Under the pieces are notes generated by a model. That model was not told the origin of the DNA. It worked only from the letters and a program-made list of their open reading frames with translations, and did no database searches. From positions 84,794-148,793 of the forward strand of contig DAOLIT010000001.1 of assembly GCA_035328405.1 (NCBI GenBank): a DNA stretch of 64,000 nucleotides, given 5' to 3'. Within the stretch, counting starts at the first letter, position 1. Every line of letters begins with the position of its first letter. Both the position numbers and the translations under genes were made by a program. Source of the DNA: JAEUKA01 sp035328405 (GTDB lineage Bacteria; Myxococcota_A; Polyangia; Palsa-1104; JAEUJZ01). Of this stretch, positions 1 to 7,882 are shown piece by piece.

Positions 1-1248
1 GGTTTCGTAGGCGGTGAGGAGTTTTTGTTGCTCCGTTTCCCACGCAAATTCGCGTTGGGCGCGTGCTCGGGCCTGGGTCCGCATCGCGCGGAGCCTGTTT
101 CGATCGTGGGCCAGCCGAGCCAGCAAACCGGTCAGCTTTTCCACGTCTCCGAACGGAAAGAACTCGCCTGCGTCTTCGGACAAAATCAACCGATTGCCCG
201 GCGTCGAGGTCGCGCACACCGCAAGCCCCGCCATTTGGTATTCGTAGATTTTGCTCGGCGTCGCCAGTGCGTAGTTTCCCGGCAGCGGAGCATGCAGTGC
301 CAAACCCACCTCGGCTTGGTCTTTTTGGGCTTCCTCGATCAGGCGACGCGGACCAGAAACCGGCGGCGCGACCACCAATCGGTCCACAAGGCCCAGCGCG
401 TCGGCTCGCTCGTGCAGCGCCCCGCGTTCGGCGTCCGACACTTGGCCGCGCAGCACCAACGTCATGTGCGCCTTCGTTTTGAGTTTCGCCATCGCCGCCA
501 GCACGTCGCCGATGCCCGGTTGCTGCAAACCTACATGTGTGCCGTGATACAGCAGTTTCAGCGTCCCCGGTTTTCCCTCGGGCCGCGCCGCAGGATCGGG
601 TACGTCCAAAAACGGCGGCACGTTGCGTACGACCACAGGAGACAACGTGGGATACAGGTCATGCAGTTTTTCCGCGAGCAAGTCGTTCACCGTCAACACA
701 CACGCCGCCTGTCGCGCCCACCGCCCTTCCACCAACCGCCGCGCGCGTTTCTCTGCCTCGGACAGCGCCGGACTTTCTTCCACATAAAATTCGTGAGCGT
801 CGTACACAAACGGTTTGTTCCGCAGCTTCGCCGCCCACGCGACGGCGGGCAGCGTGTTCAAGTCGTTTCCGTGGAACACATCGAACGGCTGCGCCAGCCC
901 GAGCCACGCCAGCTCGACCGCCGAAGTCGCCACCGCCAAATCTGCCAGCACTGCCAACGCAGGCACCTGTTCCAACCACGCTGACGGCAACCACGCCGCA
1001 AGACGCGCCGCACACCGTTGACGCAGCGCACTTTCCGCCCACACGACACGCGGCCCCAAACCTCGTTTTTGGCGCGACACCCGGCGGATCGAAAAGAGCG
1101 TTTCGGTGTTCGGCTGCTGCGCCGTGTCGTTCGGACCCACCACGCCCAGTACCGTCACGCGATGACCCGCAAGCGCGAGCGCCTCGGCATGTCGCAGCAC
1201 CCGCCCGTCGAACACCACAGGATTCGCGACCATCATGCAGACGTTCAT
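1..1248 (-). CDS. Glycosyltransferase, GT4/group 1-like (3' end cut by window edge)
   Basis: Reading the minus strand from an ATG at 1248 gives 416 codons with no stop before the window edge, so the C-terminus is missing. The N-terminus (MVANPVVFDGRVLRHAEAL) is the typical start of a GT-B glycosyltransferase acceptor domain. The C-terminal half contains LYHGTHVGLQQPG and SKIYEYQMAGLAVCAT, which match the donor-sugar-binding half of group 1 enzymes. It probably transfers a nucleotide-activated sugar to a glycan or lipid at the cytoplasmic face; donor and acceptor cannot be told. It starts 9 bp after the thioesterase stop codon and so closes a three-gene run with the methyltransferase and thioesterase. 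Confidence 0.85.
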   Translation of the reverse strand, partial: MNVCMMVANPVVFDGRVLRHAEALALAGHRVTVLGVVGPNDTAQQPNTETLFSIRRVSRQKRGLGPRVVWAESALRQRCAARLAAWLPSAWLEQVPALAVLADLAVATSAVELAWLGLAQPFDVFHGNDLNTLPAVAWAAKLRNKPFVYDAHEFYVEESPALSEAEKRARRLVEGRWARQAACVLTVNDLLAEKLHDLYPTLSPVVVRNVPPFLDVPDPAARPEGKPGTLKLLYHGTHVGLQQPGIGDVLAAMAKLKTKAHMTLVLRGQVSDAERGALHERADALGLVDRLVVAPPVSGPRRLIEEAQKDQAEVGLALHAPLPGNYALATPSKIYEYQMAGLAVCATSTPGNRLILSEDAGEFFPFGDVEKLTGLLARLAHDRNRLRAMRTQARARAQREFAWETEQQKLLTAYET

Positions 1249-1257
1249 GCGTGGGCC

Positions 1258-1824
1258 TTACGGGTTTTTCGGGGTTTGCGGACTTTGCGTGTTTTGAGTC
1301 TTGTCGGTTTCGGGCTTCGACGCCAGGCGCTGTTCCCGTCGGCGCGTCCCCTCGGCCTGCGAACGCTTCGCTTCCTCTGTGTCCAACAAAAGGGGCGGTG
1401 TCGGAATGGGTTTTCGCGTCTCGACATCAATGCAAACGAACGTCAAAAAAGCGTGCAAACAGGGCCATTGTCGGCGCGTGAAGGGGTCCTCTCCATGCAC
1501 GTTCACTTCGATTTCCAGCGAAGAATGAAACGTAGCCGTCACCTGAGCCCGCAAATGTACCACTTCACCGACGCTGACCGGGTGTTTGAACAGAATGTCA
1601 TCCACAAACGCCGTCACCGCCAACCGGCCTGTGTGTCGTTGCGCCGTGATCGCCGCGCACAAATCCATCCACGACAGAATTTGCCCTCCGAACACGTTGC
1701 CAATCGCATTTGCGTGTTGGGGCAGCACGTATTCCGTCATTTCCGTAACGGAGTCCTGCGCCGAACGCGGCAAAAGGGGGCCCGAACTCGAAAAAGAAGC
1801 GGAAGACAGTAGTTTCATGATCAT
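1258..1824 (-). CDS. Acyl-CoA thioesterase (hotdog fold, YkhA/BACH-like)
   Basis: The 188-residue product hydrolyses acyl-CoA to free acid and CoA if it behaves like its family. The stretch LPQHANAIGNVFGGQILSW is the hotdog signature of acyl-CoA hydrolases, and HPVSVGEVVHLRAQV is the following core strand region. The start chosen is the ATG at 1824, whose A is the last base of the upstream TGA, giving a 1-bp overlap that suggests translational coupling to the methyltransferase. A second in-frame ATG lies at 1818. The last 40 or so residues are charged and low in complexity (EEAKRSQAEGTRRREQR), which is common in this family. Confidence 0.9.
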   Translation of the reverse strand: MIMKLLSSASFSSSGPLLPRSAQDSVTEMTEYVLPQHANAIGNVFGGQILSWMDLCAAITAQRHTGRLAVTAFVDDILFKHPVSVGEVVHLRAQVTATFHSSLEIEVNVHGEDPFTRRQWPCLHAFLTFVCIDVETRKPIPTPPLLLDTEEAKRSQAEGTRRREQRLASKPETDKTQNTQSPQTPKNP

Positions 1825-2696
1825 CAACAGGTAGCACCCTTTTCGTGCGGAATGCGTGGACCTTTTTTGCCCGCACACAGAATCCCAAACGTGGCGCAAA
1901 GCGATTGCAGTTGTCCGTTTTCCTCGTGGACGCGGAAGTATTCCTTGCAACGCGGCGATGCCCCCAAAATCCACGCGGCCAGTGCCTCGGTTTGGTCCTT
2001 CGGCAGACGCATTCGCGCCGTCCATTCCTGATACGGATACGTTTTTTTCACCAATGGATCGGCGTGCAACACCTCAAAACCGTGCTCTTCGCACAACGCC
2101 TTCCACACAGGCAGACGCAGTGCCCGCACATGGCTCGGATCTCGCCACCTTTCAAACCGATCCATAAAATCATCAAGTTCGTCGTCATCCGGGCCCATGT
2201 TGTCGTCGAGGACAAACCGCCCGCCCGGCCTCAGCACGCGCGCTGCCTCTTTTACAAAATGTCCTGGTTTCGGAAAGTGATGTGGTGCCAACCGAGCCGT
2301 TACCAAGTCGAAACAATCCGACGGAAACGGAAGGAACTCTGCATCCCCTCGCACAAATTGCACATTCGTTTGCCCCTGTTCCGACAAAAAACGCCGCGCC
2401 GCTGTCAGCATCTCCGTCGTCAAATCCAGCGCGATCACTCCTTGCGCACGTTTTGAAAACGAAAGCGCCGTGTGCCCTCCGCCCGTTGCGATGTCCAATA
2501 CCCTGTCTGTGCCCAAAACCCCCGAAAGTTCCACCATCCGTGCAAGATCATCGCCCTCTTTGTGCATCCGGCTTTCCACAAAACACTGCGCCGAACCCCC
2601 AAACTGTGTTTGCACGAGCTGCCGCAAATCGTCGGAGATTCCCTCGGTTTGCACGCCGTTTGTGAATTTACTTTTTCCAGAAAACGCATCCGACAT
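1824..2696 (-). CDS. Class I SAM-dependent methyltransferase (UbiE/COQ5-like)
   Basis: The 290-residue protein has SAM-binding motif I (LDIATGGGHTA, about residues 72-82), an acidic residue after the next strand (VIALDLTTEML) and a downstream VLRPGGRFVL motif, all in the order expected for a class I Rossmann methyltransferase. The closest general group is the UbiE/COQ5 type, but the substrate cannot be read from the sequence. It is the first gene of a tight minus-strand run with the thioesterase (1-bp overlap) and the glycosyltransferase. An internal start is possible because the first 35 residues are weakly conserved in character. Confidence 0.85.
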   Translation of the reverse strand: MSDAFSGKSKFTNGVQTEGISDDLRQLVQTQFGGSAQCFVESRMHKEGDDLARMVELSGVLGTDRVLDIATGGGHTALSFSKRAQGVIALDLTTEMLTAARRFLSEQGQTNVQFVRGDAEFLPFPSDCFDLVTARLAPHHFPKPGHFVKEAARVLRPGGRFVLDDNMGPDDDELDDFMDRFERWRDPSHVRALRLPVWKALCEEHGFEVLHADPLVKKTYPYQEWTARMRLPKDQTEALAAWILGASPRCKEYFRVHEENGQLQSLCATFGILCAGKKGPRIPHEKGATC

Positions 2697-2732
2697 GTTC
2701 GCGTCCTTTTGCGGGAAAACAGTGGTTAGGGG

Positions 2733-4274
2733 TCAGGTGTTTTTGTGGCAAAAATCCACGAGCTGGGCCGAAATCCGATCGAGTTCCGCGAGCAGAAACA
2801 TCCCACGCACGTTGCCTTGCGGATGACTGACCGTGTGGTCCGCCCAAAATTGGACTCCCTTTGAAACGGACAGCGATCGACCCGGCACAGCCTCTTTCCC
2901 AAGTGCTCGAAATTCACGCTTTTTCACGGGCTCCATTCCTGCCCGATCCCACGCATACGGAACTTCCGACAAGAGCCTTCGCAACGGACTGTTTTCCCAC
3001 AACGCCGGATCGTCGCTGCGCGAAAATGCCCCGGTTTCAATGTCCTGCCGCAACGTGTACGCATATCCATTCGGAAAGGGGGAATCCTCGGACAGCATCC
3101 GTGTCTGTTTGTCGAAATACACAACATGCCGTTCGGGAATGATCTCGTTTTCGTGAATAGCCCCGACTTCAAACACCCAATCGTTTTTGTCCCACCCCAC
3201 TACTTCTACATGAAGCAAAAACGGGCGCGTCCAATTCCCAATCGTGTCTTTGTGCGTCACGGAGTACCGGAAATAATCCCCCACAGACAAAGGAGGAGGA
3301 TAGGAAGCCTTTTCCTCTTCCGTCACCACCCAATGCAAATCCAACGAACGATAGGTTTCCTGAATCGCTCGCGTGACGGTCGCCTCTTCCCCTGCACAAA
3401 TCGCGTACACAAGCTGTCGCAGCGTCGGGTGAAACGTCGTTTGGCTCGACCCCGGAATGCGTGCTTCAGCCGCATTTTGGACTTTCAGGGGTTGCGGCCT
3501 CCACATCAAATCGGGATGGTCTTGCCGAGAACCCCCAATCCACATTCCCGATGAGGGTCGTTCTTGGTCCCCCGAAATGCGGTAGACATACACCTTGGGA
3601 CCTTCACCCAAGGGCCAATTTTTTGTGCCGATAAAATTCGGTTCGACCGCATCGTCCGCAAACCACACCGACGCAGTGACATCCCACGTATCCGACCCCT
3701 TTTGTGTGTAGATGAACTCATATCGGTACGCTGGATAATTCCAAACCTCGCGCGTGGGTTCACCCGTCTCTGGATCGATCGGATCGAGCTTCGTATCGAA
3801 AATCAGACCGCGTTTTTCTTTCCCGATCGATTGAATCAACATCGCGTGAAACAGGTGCGCGTCGTTCTCACCGATTTTGCGGATGACATCGACGGGATCG
3901 CCGTTGTGACACACCGTCAAAAGGCCTTTTTGGTCGCCCACTTCAAACGAAATGCCGTGGATGTTTCGCACCCCGTTCGGCTCGTTCTCCAGCACCGCCG
4001 CCGCCGCCCAGCCATTGCAGTGTCCCCACCAAAACGCAGTCAGCCCCAGTGCATCTTCCAGTCGTTTGTCTGCAAAATGACGCCAGCCTTCAAATTCTCT
4101 GCTGCGCGGATTCGGCAGACCGCACGCCACGCAGTATTGATCGTACTTGTCGAGCGGCCCGTCGTCGTCGTACAGGTTTCGGTAGTCTCGACGATCGCTC
4201 GAAGACATCATCGGCCACCAATATCCTGACCATGCTTTCCGCTCTGCTTCGCCTCGCAACAGATATTCTTTCAT
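2733..4274 (-). CDS. Transglutaminase-elicitor-like protein
   Basis: The 513-residue product carries WWGHCNGWA with Cys86, preceded by a Trp- and Asp-rich N-terminus (WPMMSSSDRRDY). This resembles the transglutaminase elicitor family first known from oomycete wall glycoproteins and also found in bacteria, in which a Cys-His-Asp triad cross-links Gln and Lys side chains. A plausible His lies in LFHAMLIQSIG. Residues 330-513 form a second, unrecognised domain. An in-frame TGA lies 21 bp upstream of the ATG and GGAG sits just before it, so the start is well fixed; no signal peptide is visible. Assignment rests on motif memory, not on an alignment. Confidence 0.65.
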   Translation of the reverse strand: MKEYLLRGEAERKAWSGYWWPMMSSSDRRDYRNLYDDDGPLDKYDQYCVACGLPNPRSREFEGWRHFADKRLEDALGLTAFWWGHCNGWAAAAVLENEPNGVRNIHGISFEVGDQKGLLTVCHNGDPVDVIRKIGENDAHLFHAMLIQSIGKEKRGLIFDTKLDPIDPETGEPTREVWNYPAYRYEFIYTQKGSDTWDVTASVWFADDAVEPNFIGTKNWPLGEGPKVYVYRISGDQERPSSGMWIGGSRQDHPDLMWRPQPLKVQNAAEARIPGSSQTTFHPTLRQLVYAICAGEEATVTRAIQETYRSLDLHWVVTEEEKASYPPPLSVGDYFRYSVTHKDTIGNWTRPFLLHVEVVGWDKNDWVFEVGAIHENEIIPERHVVYFDKQTRMLSEDSPFPNGYAYTLRQDIETGAFSRSDDPALWENSPLRRLLSEVPYAWDRAGMEPVKKREFRALGKEAVPGRSLSVSKGVQFWADHTVSHPQGNVRGMFLLAELDRISAQLVDFCHKNT

Positions 4275-4432
4275 GGTTTGCTCGCACTCCTGTCAAAAAG
4301 AGAAAATCGCAGCTTACTTTACCGCGCTTTCCTGTTTGGTTTCCGGGTTCGGTTTTCGGGAAAACGTCTCTTCTGAATTTGATCGCACGCCGCAAGCAGT
4401 GATAGCCTGCCTCGTCTTTTCTTGGAGAGCAT

Positions 4433-4847
4433 ATGCGCCGGTTGCTGTTGTCCTTTGGTTTGCTGGGTGTTTTCGTCTGGCTGGGTTTTTCCGCATGCGA
4501 GAGGGATGATTATCGGAATGAACTTCCGTTGCGACCCCTCGACGCAGGTCCACGTCCTCCTGTCACCGATATGCCAGTGGATCTTGCGCGCCCGATTTCT
4601 GACATGCCGCAGANNNNNNNNNNNNNNNNNNNNNNNNNNNNNNNNNNNNNNNNNNNNNNNNNNNNNNNNNNNNNNNNNNNNNNNNNNNNNNNNNNNNNNN
4701 NNNNNNNNNNNNNCTTCCGACATGCCGCAGACTTCCGACATGCCGCAGACTTCCGACATGCCGCAGACTTCCGACATGCCGCAGACGGGCGATTTGGCGG
4801 GTCCTACCGATGGAGGAACGCCAACGGACGGAGCCCTTTCGGGCTAG
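4433..4847 (+). CDS. Small lipoprotein with SDMPQT repeats, interrupted by an assembly gap
   Basis: From the ATG at 4433 the protein begins MRRLLLSFGLLGVFVWLGF followed by SAC, a signal peptide with a lipobox-like end. It continues into VTDMPVDLARPISDMPQ and then runs into 100 N. After the gap the repeat SDMPQT occurs four times, followed by GDLAGPTDGG and a TAG stop at 4845-4847. The two sides are in different frames across the nominal gap, which only shows that the true gap length is not 100. The gene is 6 bp upstream of the next membrane protein. It is likely a surface-anchored, Pro/Asp-rich spacer lipoprotein of unknown role. Confidence 0.7.
4614..4713. other. Assembly gap of exactly 100 N
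   Basis: Exactly 100 undetermined bases, a length used as a conventional placeholder in scaffolds. It falls inside an 18-bp tandem repeat, which explains why assembly broke here. The true number of repeat units is unknown. Confidence 0.98.
4714..4785 (+). repeat. 18-bp tandem repeat, four visible copies (SDMPQT)
   Basis: The unit CTTCCGACATGCCGCAGA occurs four times in a row after the gap, and a variant unit precedes the gap at about 4596-4613. Each unit encodes six residues, so copy number changes keep the frame. Confidence 0.95.
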
Positions 4848-4853
4848 CCGGAC

Positions 4854-5585
4854 ATGTCTGCTCATTCTCCGCTCGATGACATCCCTGTATTGATGCCCAC
4901 CCTGCCCCGTTCCTATCGGGTCGCAGCGGTTTTCGTTCTGTGTGTTGGTTTCCTACAATGTGTGGCTGCCCTCGTCGAGGTTTGGTCCATTTTGACCACA
5001 GATCGCGCCCATTTTGTGTCTTCCGCGCGCGACTTTTACATGTCGATGCTCCAGCACATCCGCCAAACAGGGGTCGATTCTCTGTCCGCGCCCCTTCGCC
5101 CACCTTTGCGCGCTCTGCTCAAGCTTGCGCCCGCACAACTTGAACCCCTGTGTTTGAACTTGGGTTCGGAACTGTACGAACAGCGCAACGTAGACCTCCC
5201 GATGGCCATCTTGCGCGCGATTTTGGGCTATGTCCTCGTCCGGGGTGCCCTCTTGGCCGTCCGAGTCCGTTTGGGAGGCGTGTCCGCGCTCGTTTGGGCG
5301 TGTATGGCGAACATTCCCCCGACGCTGTTGCAACTTCTGGTGCATTCCGTACACATGAATCGGCTTCAGCGTTCCGTTGGCGCGCAGACTGCCGAATCGC
5401 TGGTCAAAAACGCCGGTCTTTCCCCAACCGAGGCCGCAAGCACCATCGACATGCTCGCGCAATTGTGGACCAGCAGCGTCACCGTGGTGTGGGCCATTTG
5501 GGTCCTGTTTTTGGGCGTCCTCACCTTCCTGTTGCAAAACCGCTACAAAGCCATCGTCCGATTGCCCGAACCCCTCGACGATTGA
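4854..5585 (+). CDS. Unrecognised integral membrane protein
   Basis: The 243-residue product has hydrophobic segments near residues 23-45 (VAAVFVLCVGFLQCVAALV), 117-135, 143-165 and 212-233 (VVWAIWVLFLGVLTFLL), consistent with four membrane helices. A roughly 60-residue hydrophilic loop follows the first helix and is probably extracytoplasmic or amphipathic. I do not recognise the family. It starts 6 bp after the stop of the SDMPQT lipoprotein gene, so the two are probably co-transcribed. Confidence 0.75.
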   Translation: MSAHSPLDDIPVLMPTLPRSYRVAAVFVLCVGFLQCVAALVEVWSILTTDRAHFVSSARDFYMSMLQHIRQTGVDSLSAPLRPPLRALLKLAPAQLEPLCLNLGSELYEQRNVDLPMAILRAILGYVLVRGALLAVRVRLGGVSALVWACMANIPPTLLQLLVHSVHMNRLQRSVGAQTAESLVKNAGLSPTEAASTIDMLAQLWTSSVTVVWAIWVLFLGVLTFLLQNRYKAIVRLPEPLDD

Positions 5586-5597
5586 CGCAAGCCCCCG

Positions 5598-7757
5598 TCA
5601 AAATCCCCCTCTGAGACCAATCGACGGCAGAATCCAATGGAACCCGACCAGTTCGGGGTCCCGTTTTCCTTCCGCTTTTTCATCCACAGACGGGTACGCC
5701 AACATCAGATTCGTCCTCGAGAACGTCACATTCACCACTTCCAGAAACGTGTGCAGATAAAACCGCCGAAACGTCCACCGTTTGTCCAATCGAATGTCCA
5801 GTTGGACATAGTTCGGAAGTCGAATGTTGTTGCGCACAGTCGTCTCGGGATTCTGCGCTGCGATATCCGACAGAGAACGAGCCTCAGCGTCGGCATTCAC
5901 CCAGGTTTCGGGACGCCCCGTTGAAAATTGCAACCGAGCCCCGAGCACCACTCCTTTGGGAAGATTCGCCTGCGCAACCACTTGCAAAACATGCGTTTGA
6001 TCGTAGTCCGCAGGCCGCGTTCCGCACGGATAGGAACGCTCCGAACGACTCAACGTATACGCAATCCAACCATTCACAACACCGACGGTGCGGCGCAGCC
6101 AGATTTCCAAACCGTAGGCCGTTCCGTCCGCATTCCGCAAAAGTGTTGCTGTGGTTCCATGCAAGGTTTCCGAAGGGGGCGCAGCACAGACAGCCGACCC
6201 AAGCGGAGGCAGGTCTGTCATGTTCGTGAATCGTTGATGAAAACCTGTCACGCGCAGAAGCATTCCCAAAGGAAGCGTCATCTCCTGACCCACCACCGTC
6301 GATTGCGCCCGCTGCAAACCCAATTTCAGCGCAAACGTATCAATCGAAGGGAGGAGCACGGGAAACGAAGGGGGTTGTTGGTACACACCCACTGCGGCTT
6401 GAAAGGACAACCACGGAGTCGCCACAAAACGCAACTGCGCACGCGGATCGAAACCGAGCAGCGTTTCGTCCCCCACGTGATACACATCCAATCGTCCCCC
6501 CGCAGAAAACAGAAGCCGCCGAGGCCACAACCAAAGCTCGCTTTGCAAGTACAGCGCCGCTGTGATTCCGACCCGCTCGTTTCCAATCTCTCCCAATTCA
6601 TCCGGGGTCAATTCTGGATTCTTTCCGCTTGTGCGCGCAGGCCCCTCAGCATTCCGAACAAAGGACAACGTGCGCAGACCCACATCAAACCGATCCCCCG
6701 CAAAACGCGCGACCTCCAGGTCCGTTCCGCCTTGCAAAAACAACCGCTGCCACCGCACGCGAAACGTACTGCGAACCCCTGCATGGGTTTTGTCTACGCC
6801 TCGGCCCGAAACGTCTCCCGCAGAATCGTATCCACCATACAGCGCAGCCTCAACGGACCCCTTGGAAAGTGCTTTGAAAACACGCACTTGCGCTCTATGA
6901 AACATCATCCGCGTATTTTGCGGAGACGCATATTCCAGATTCTTGTCCAGCGAAACCGACAGCTCGTCATACCCCCCGAGCACCTGGACCGTCAGGTTGC
7001 GCCAATCGAGCCGCGCCATGTAATCCCAATAGTTCAGCGTGATTCGATTGTCGATCGCGTGCAGAATCGGCCCCGGATATCCGTAATGCCCGGACAGAGA
7101 CAACCGGACTCCTTTGGGAAGCGACAATTCCAAAAGACCCCCAACGTCGTACAGGCGAAGCGACAAATCCAGATGATTTCCGTCGCTGCGAGCAGGCCGT
7201 GTGGTCGCCTGCACTACACCCCCTGCTGCTCGACCAATCGTCGCGTCAAAACCACTTGGAAAGAAATCCACGCGGTCGATGAGTTCCGCATGCACAACGC
7301 CTCCCCCGATCAACAGGTGAAACAGTTGTGGCAACCGGAGTCCGTCCAAATAGTACCCCGTTGTGCCAGGACTCGCGCCCCTGATCGACCAAAGAGGGAG
7401 TCCGGGCAAAGGTGCAACCACTCCCGGAAGCAGTTGAATCACGCGAAAGGGATCTCCCAACGTCCCCGGCTGTGTACGGACTTGTTCCCCTGAGACCACC
7501 ATCGGTGCGCCCGTTTTGGTGCGCGCAGCGACGACACGAGCAGAAAAAGTGTTCTCCCCTTCGTCTTCTGCCTGTGTGGCCTGTGTGGCCTGTGTGGCCT
7601 GTGTGACTTGCGGGGTTTGCGGTTCTTGTGGCTTTTGTGACCGTGGTGGCGCTGGTTCCTCTTGTGGGTTCTTTCCTTCCGCGCGTGCGGCAATCGTTCC
7701 CCCAAGTGCCACACAAACCCAAAGGGATGAGCCCCACAGCGAATGCCACTTTGCCAA
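5598..7757 (-). CDS. TonB-dependent receptor-like outer-membrane protein
   Basis: The 719-residue product starts at a TTG (7757) with AGGA upstream and has a cleavable signal peptide ending in AARA. A Thr-Gln-Ala repeat linker follows. Residues from about 70 onward match a plug domain (RVIQLLPGVV, SIRGASPGTTGYYLDGL, DRVDFFPSGFDATIGRAAGG), and the rest is alternating aromatic beta-barrel sequence ending in GLRGGF. It is likely to import or bind a substrate across the outer membrane using TonB energy; the ligand is unknown. No TonB-ExbBD genes lie nearby. It converges on the four-helix membrane protein gene with a 12-bp gap. Confidence 0.85.
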   Translation of the reverse strand: MAKWHSLWGSSLWVCVALGGTIAARAEGKNPQEEPAPPRSQKPQEPQTPQVTQATQATQATQAEDEGENTFSARVVAARTKTGAPMVVSGEQVRTQPGTLGDPFRVIQLLPGVVAPLPGLPLWSIRGASPGTTGYYLDGLRLPQLFHLLIGGGVVHAELIDRVDFFPSGFDATIGRAAGGVVQATTRPARSDGNHLDLSLRLYDVGGLLELSLPKGVRLSLSGHYGYPGPILHAIDNRITLNYWDYMARLDWRNLTVQVLGGYDELSVSLDKNLEYASPQNTRMMFHRAQVRVFKALSKGSVEAALYGGYDSAGDVSGRGVDKTHAGVRSTFRVRWQRLFLQGGTDLEVARFAGDRFDVGLRTLSFVRNAEGPARTSGKNPELTPDELGEIGNERVGITAALYLQSELWLWPRRLLFSAGGRLDVYHVGDETLLGFDPRAQLRFVATPWLSFQAAVGVYQQPPSFPVLLPSIDTFALKLGLQRAQSTVVGQEMTLPLGMLLRVTGFHQRFTNMTDLPPLGSAVCAAPPSETLHGTTATLLRNADGTAYGLEIWLRRTVGVVNGWIAYTLSRSERSYPCGTRPADYDQTHVLQVVAQANLPKGVVLGARLQFSTGRPETWVNADAEARSLSDIAAQNPETTVRNNIRLPNYVQLDIRLDKRWTFRRFYLHTFLEVVNVTFSRTNLMLAYPSVDEKAEGKRDPELVGFHWILPSIGLRGGF
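7571..7606 (-). repeat. 9-bp tandem repeat (four copies) in the receptor linker
   Basis: The 9-bp unit CCTGTGTGG (plus strand) is present four times, the last with one changed base. On the coding strand it gives a Thr-Gln-Ala repeat between the signal peptide and the plug domain. Confidence 0.9.
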
Positions 7758-7882
7758 GCAGTGTATTTTCCTACAAAAGTTGGCACCTCGTCAGCCCTTT
7801 TTTTCGCTTCATTCTGCCCATTCCCAAGCTGCCCATTCCCAAGGTAGGATGCGCGGCCATGTTGCACAGAAAAGGAGGACCT

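Noticed and set aside
25..984. Long plus-strand open frame at the left edge
   Set aside because: It is Arg/His-rich with no motif and lies antisense to a glycosyltransferase with clear motifs.
5928..7493. 521-codon plus-strand open frame
   Set aside because: It is antisense to the TonB-type receptor and Arg/Gln-rich without any recognised domain; a GC-codon shadow.
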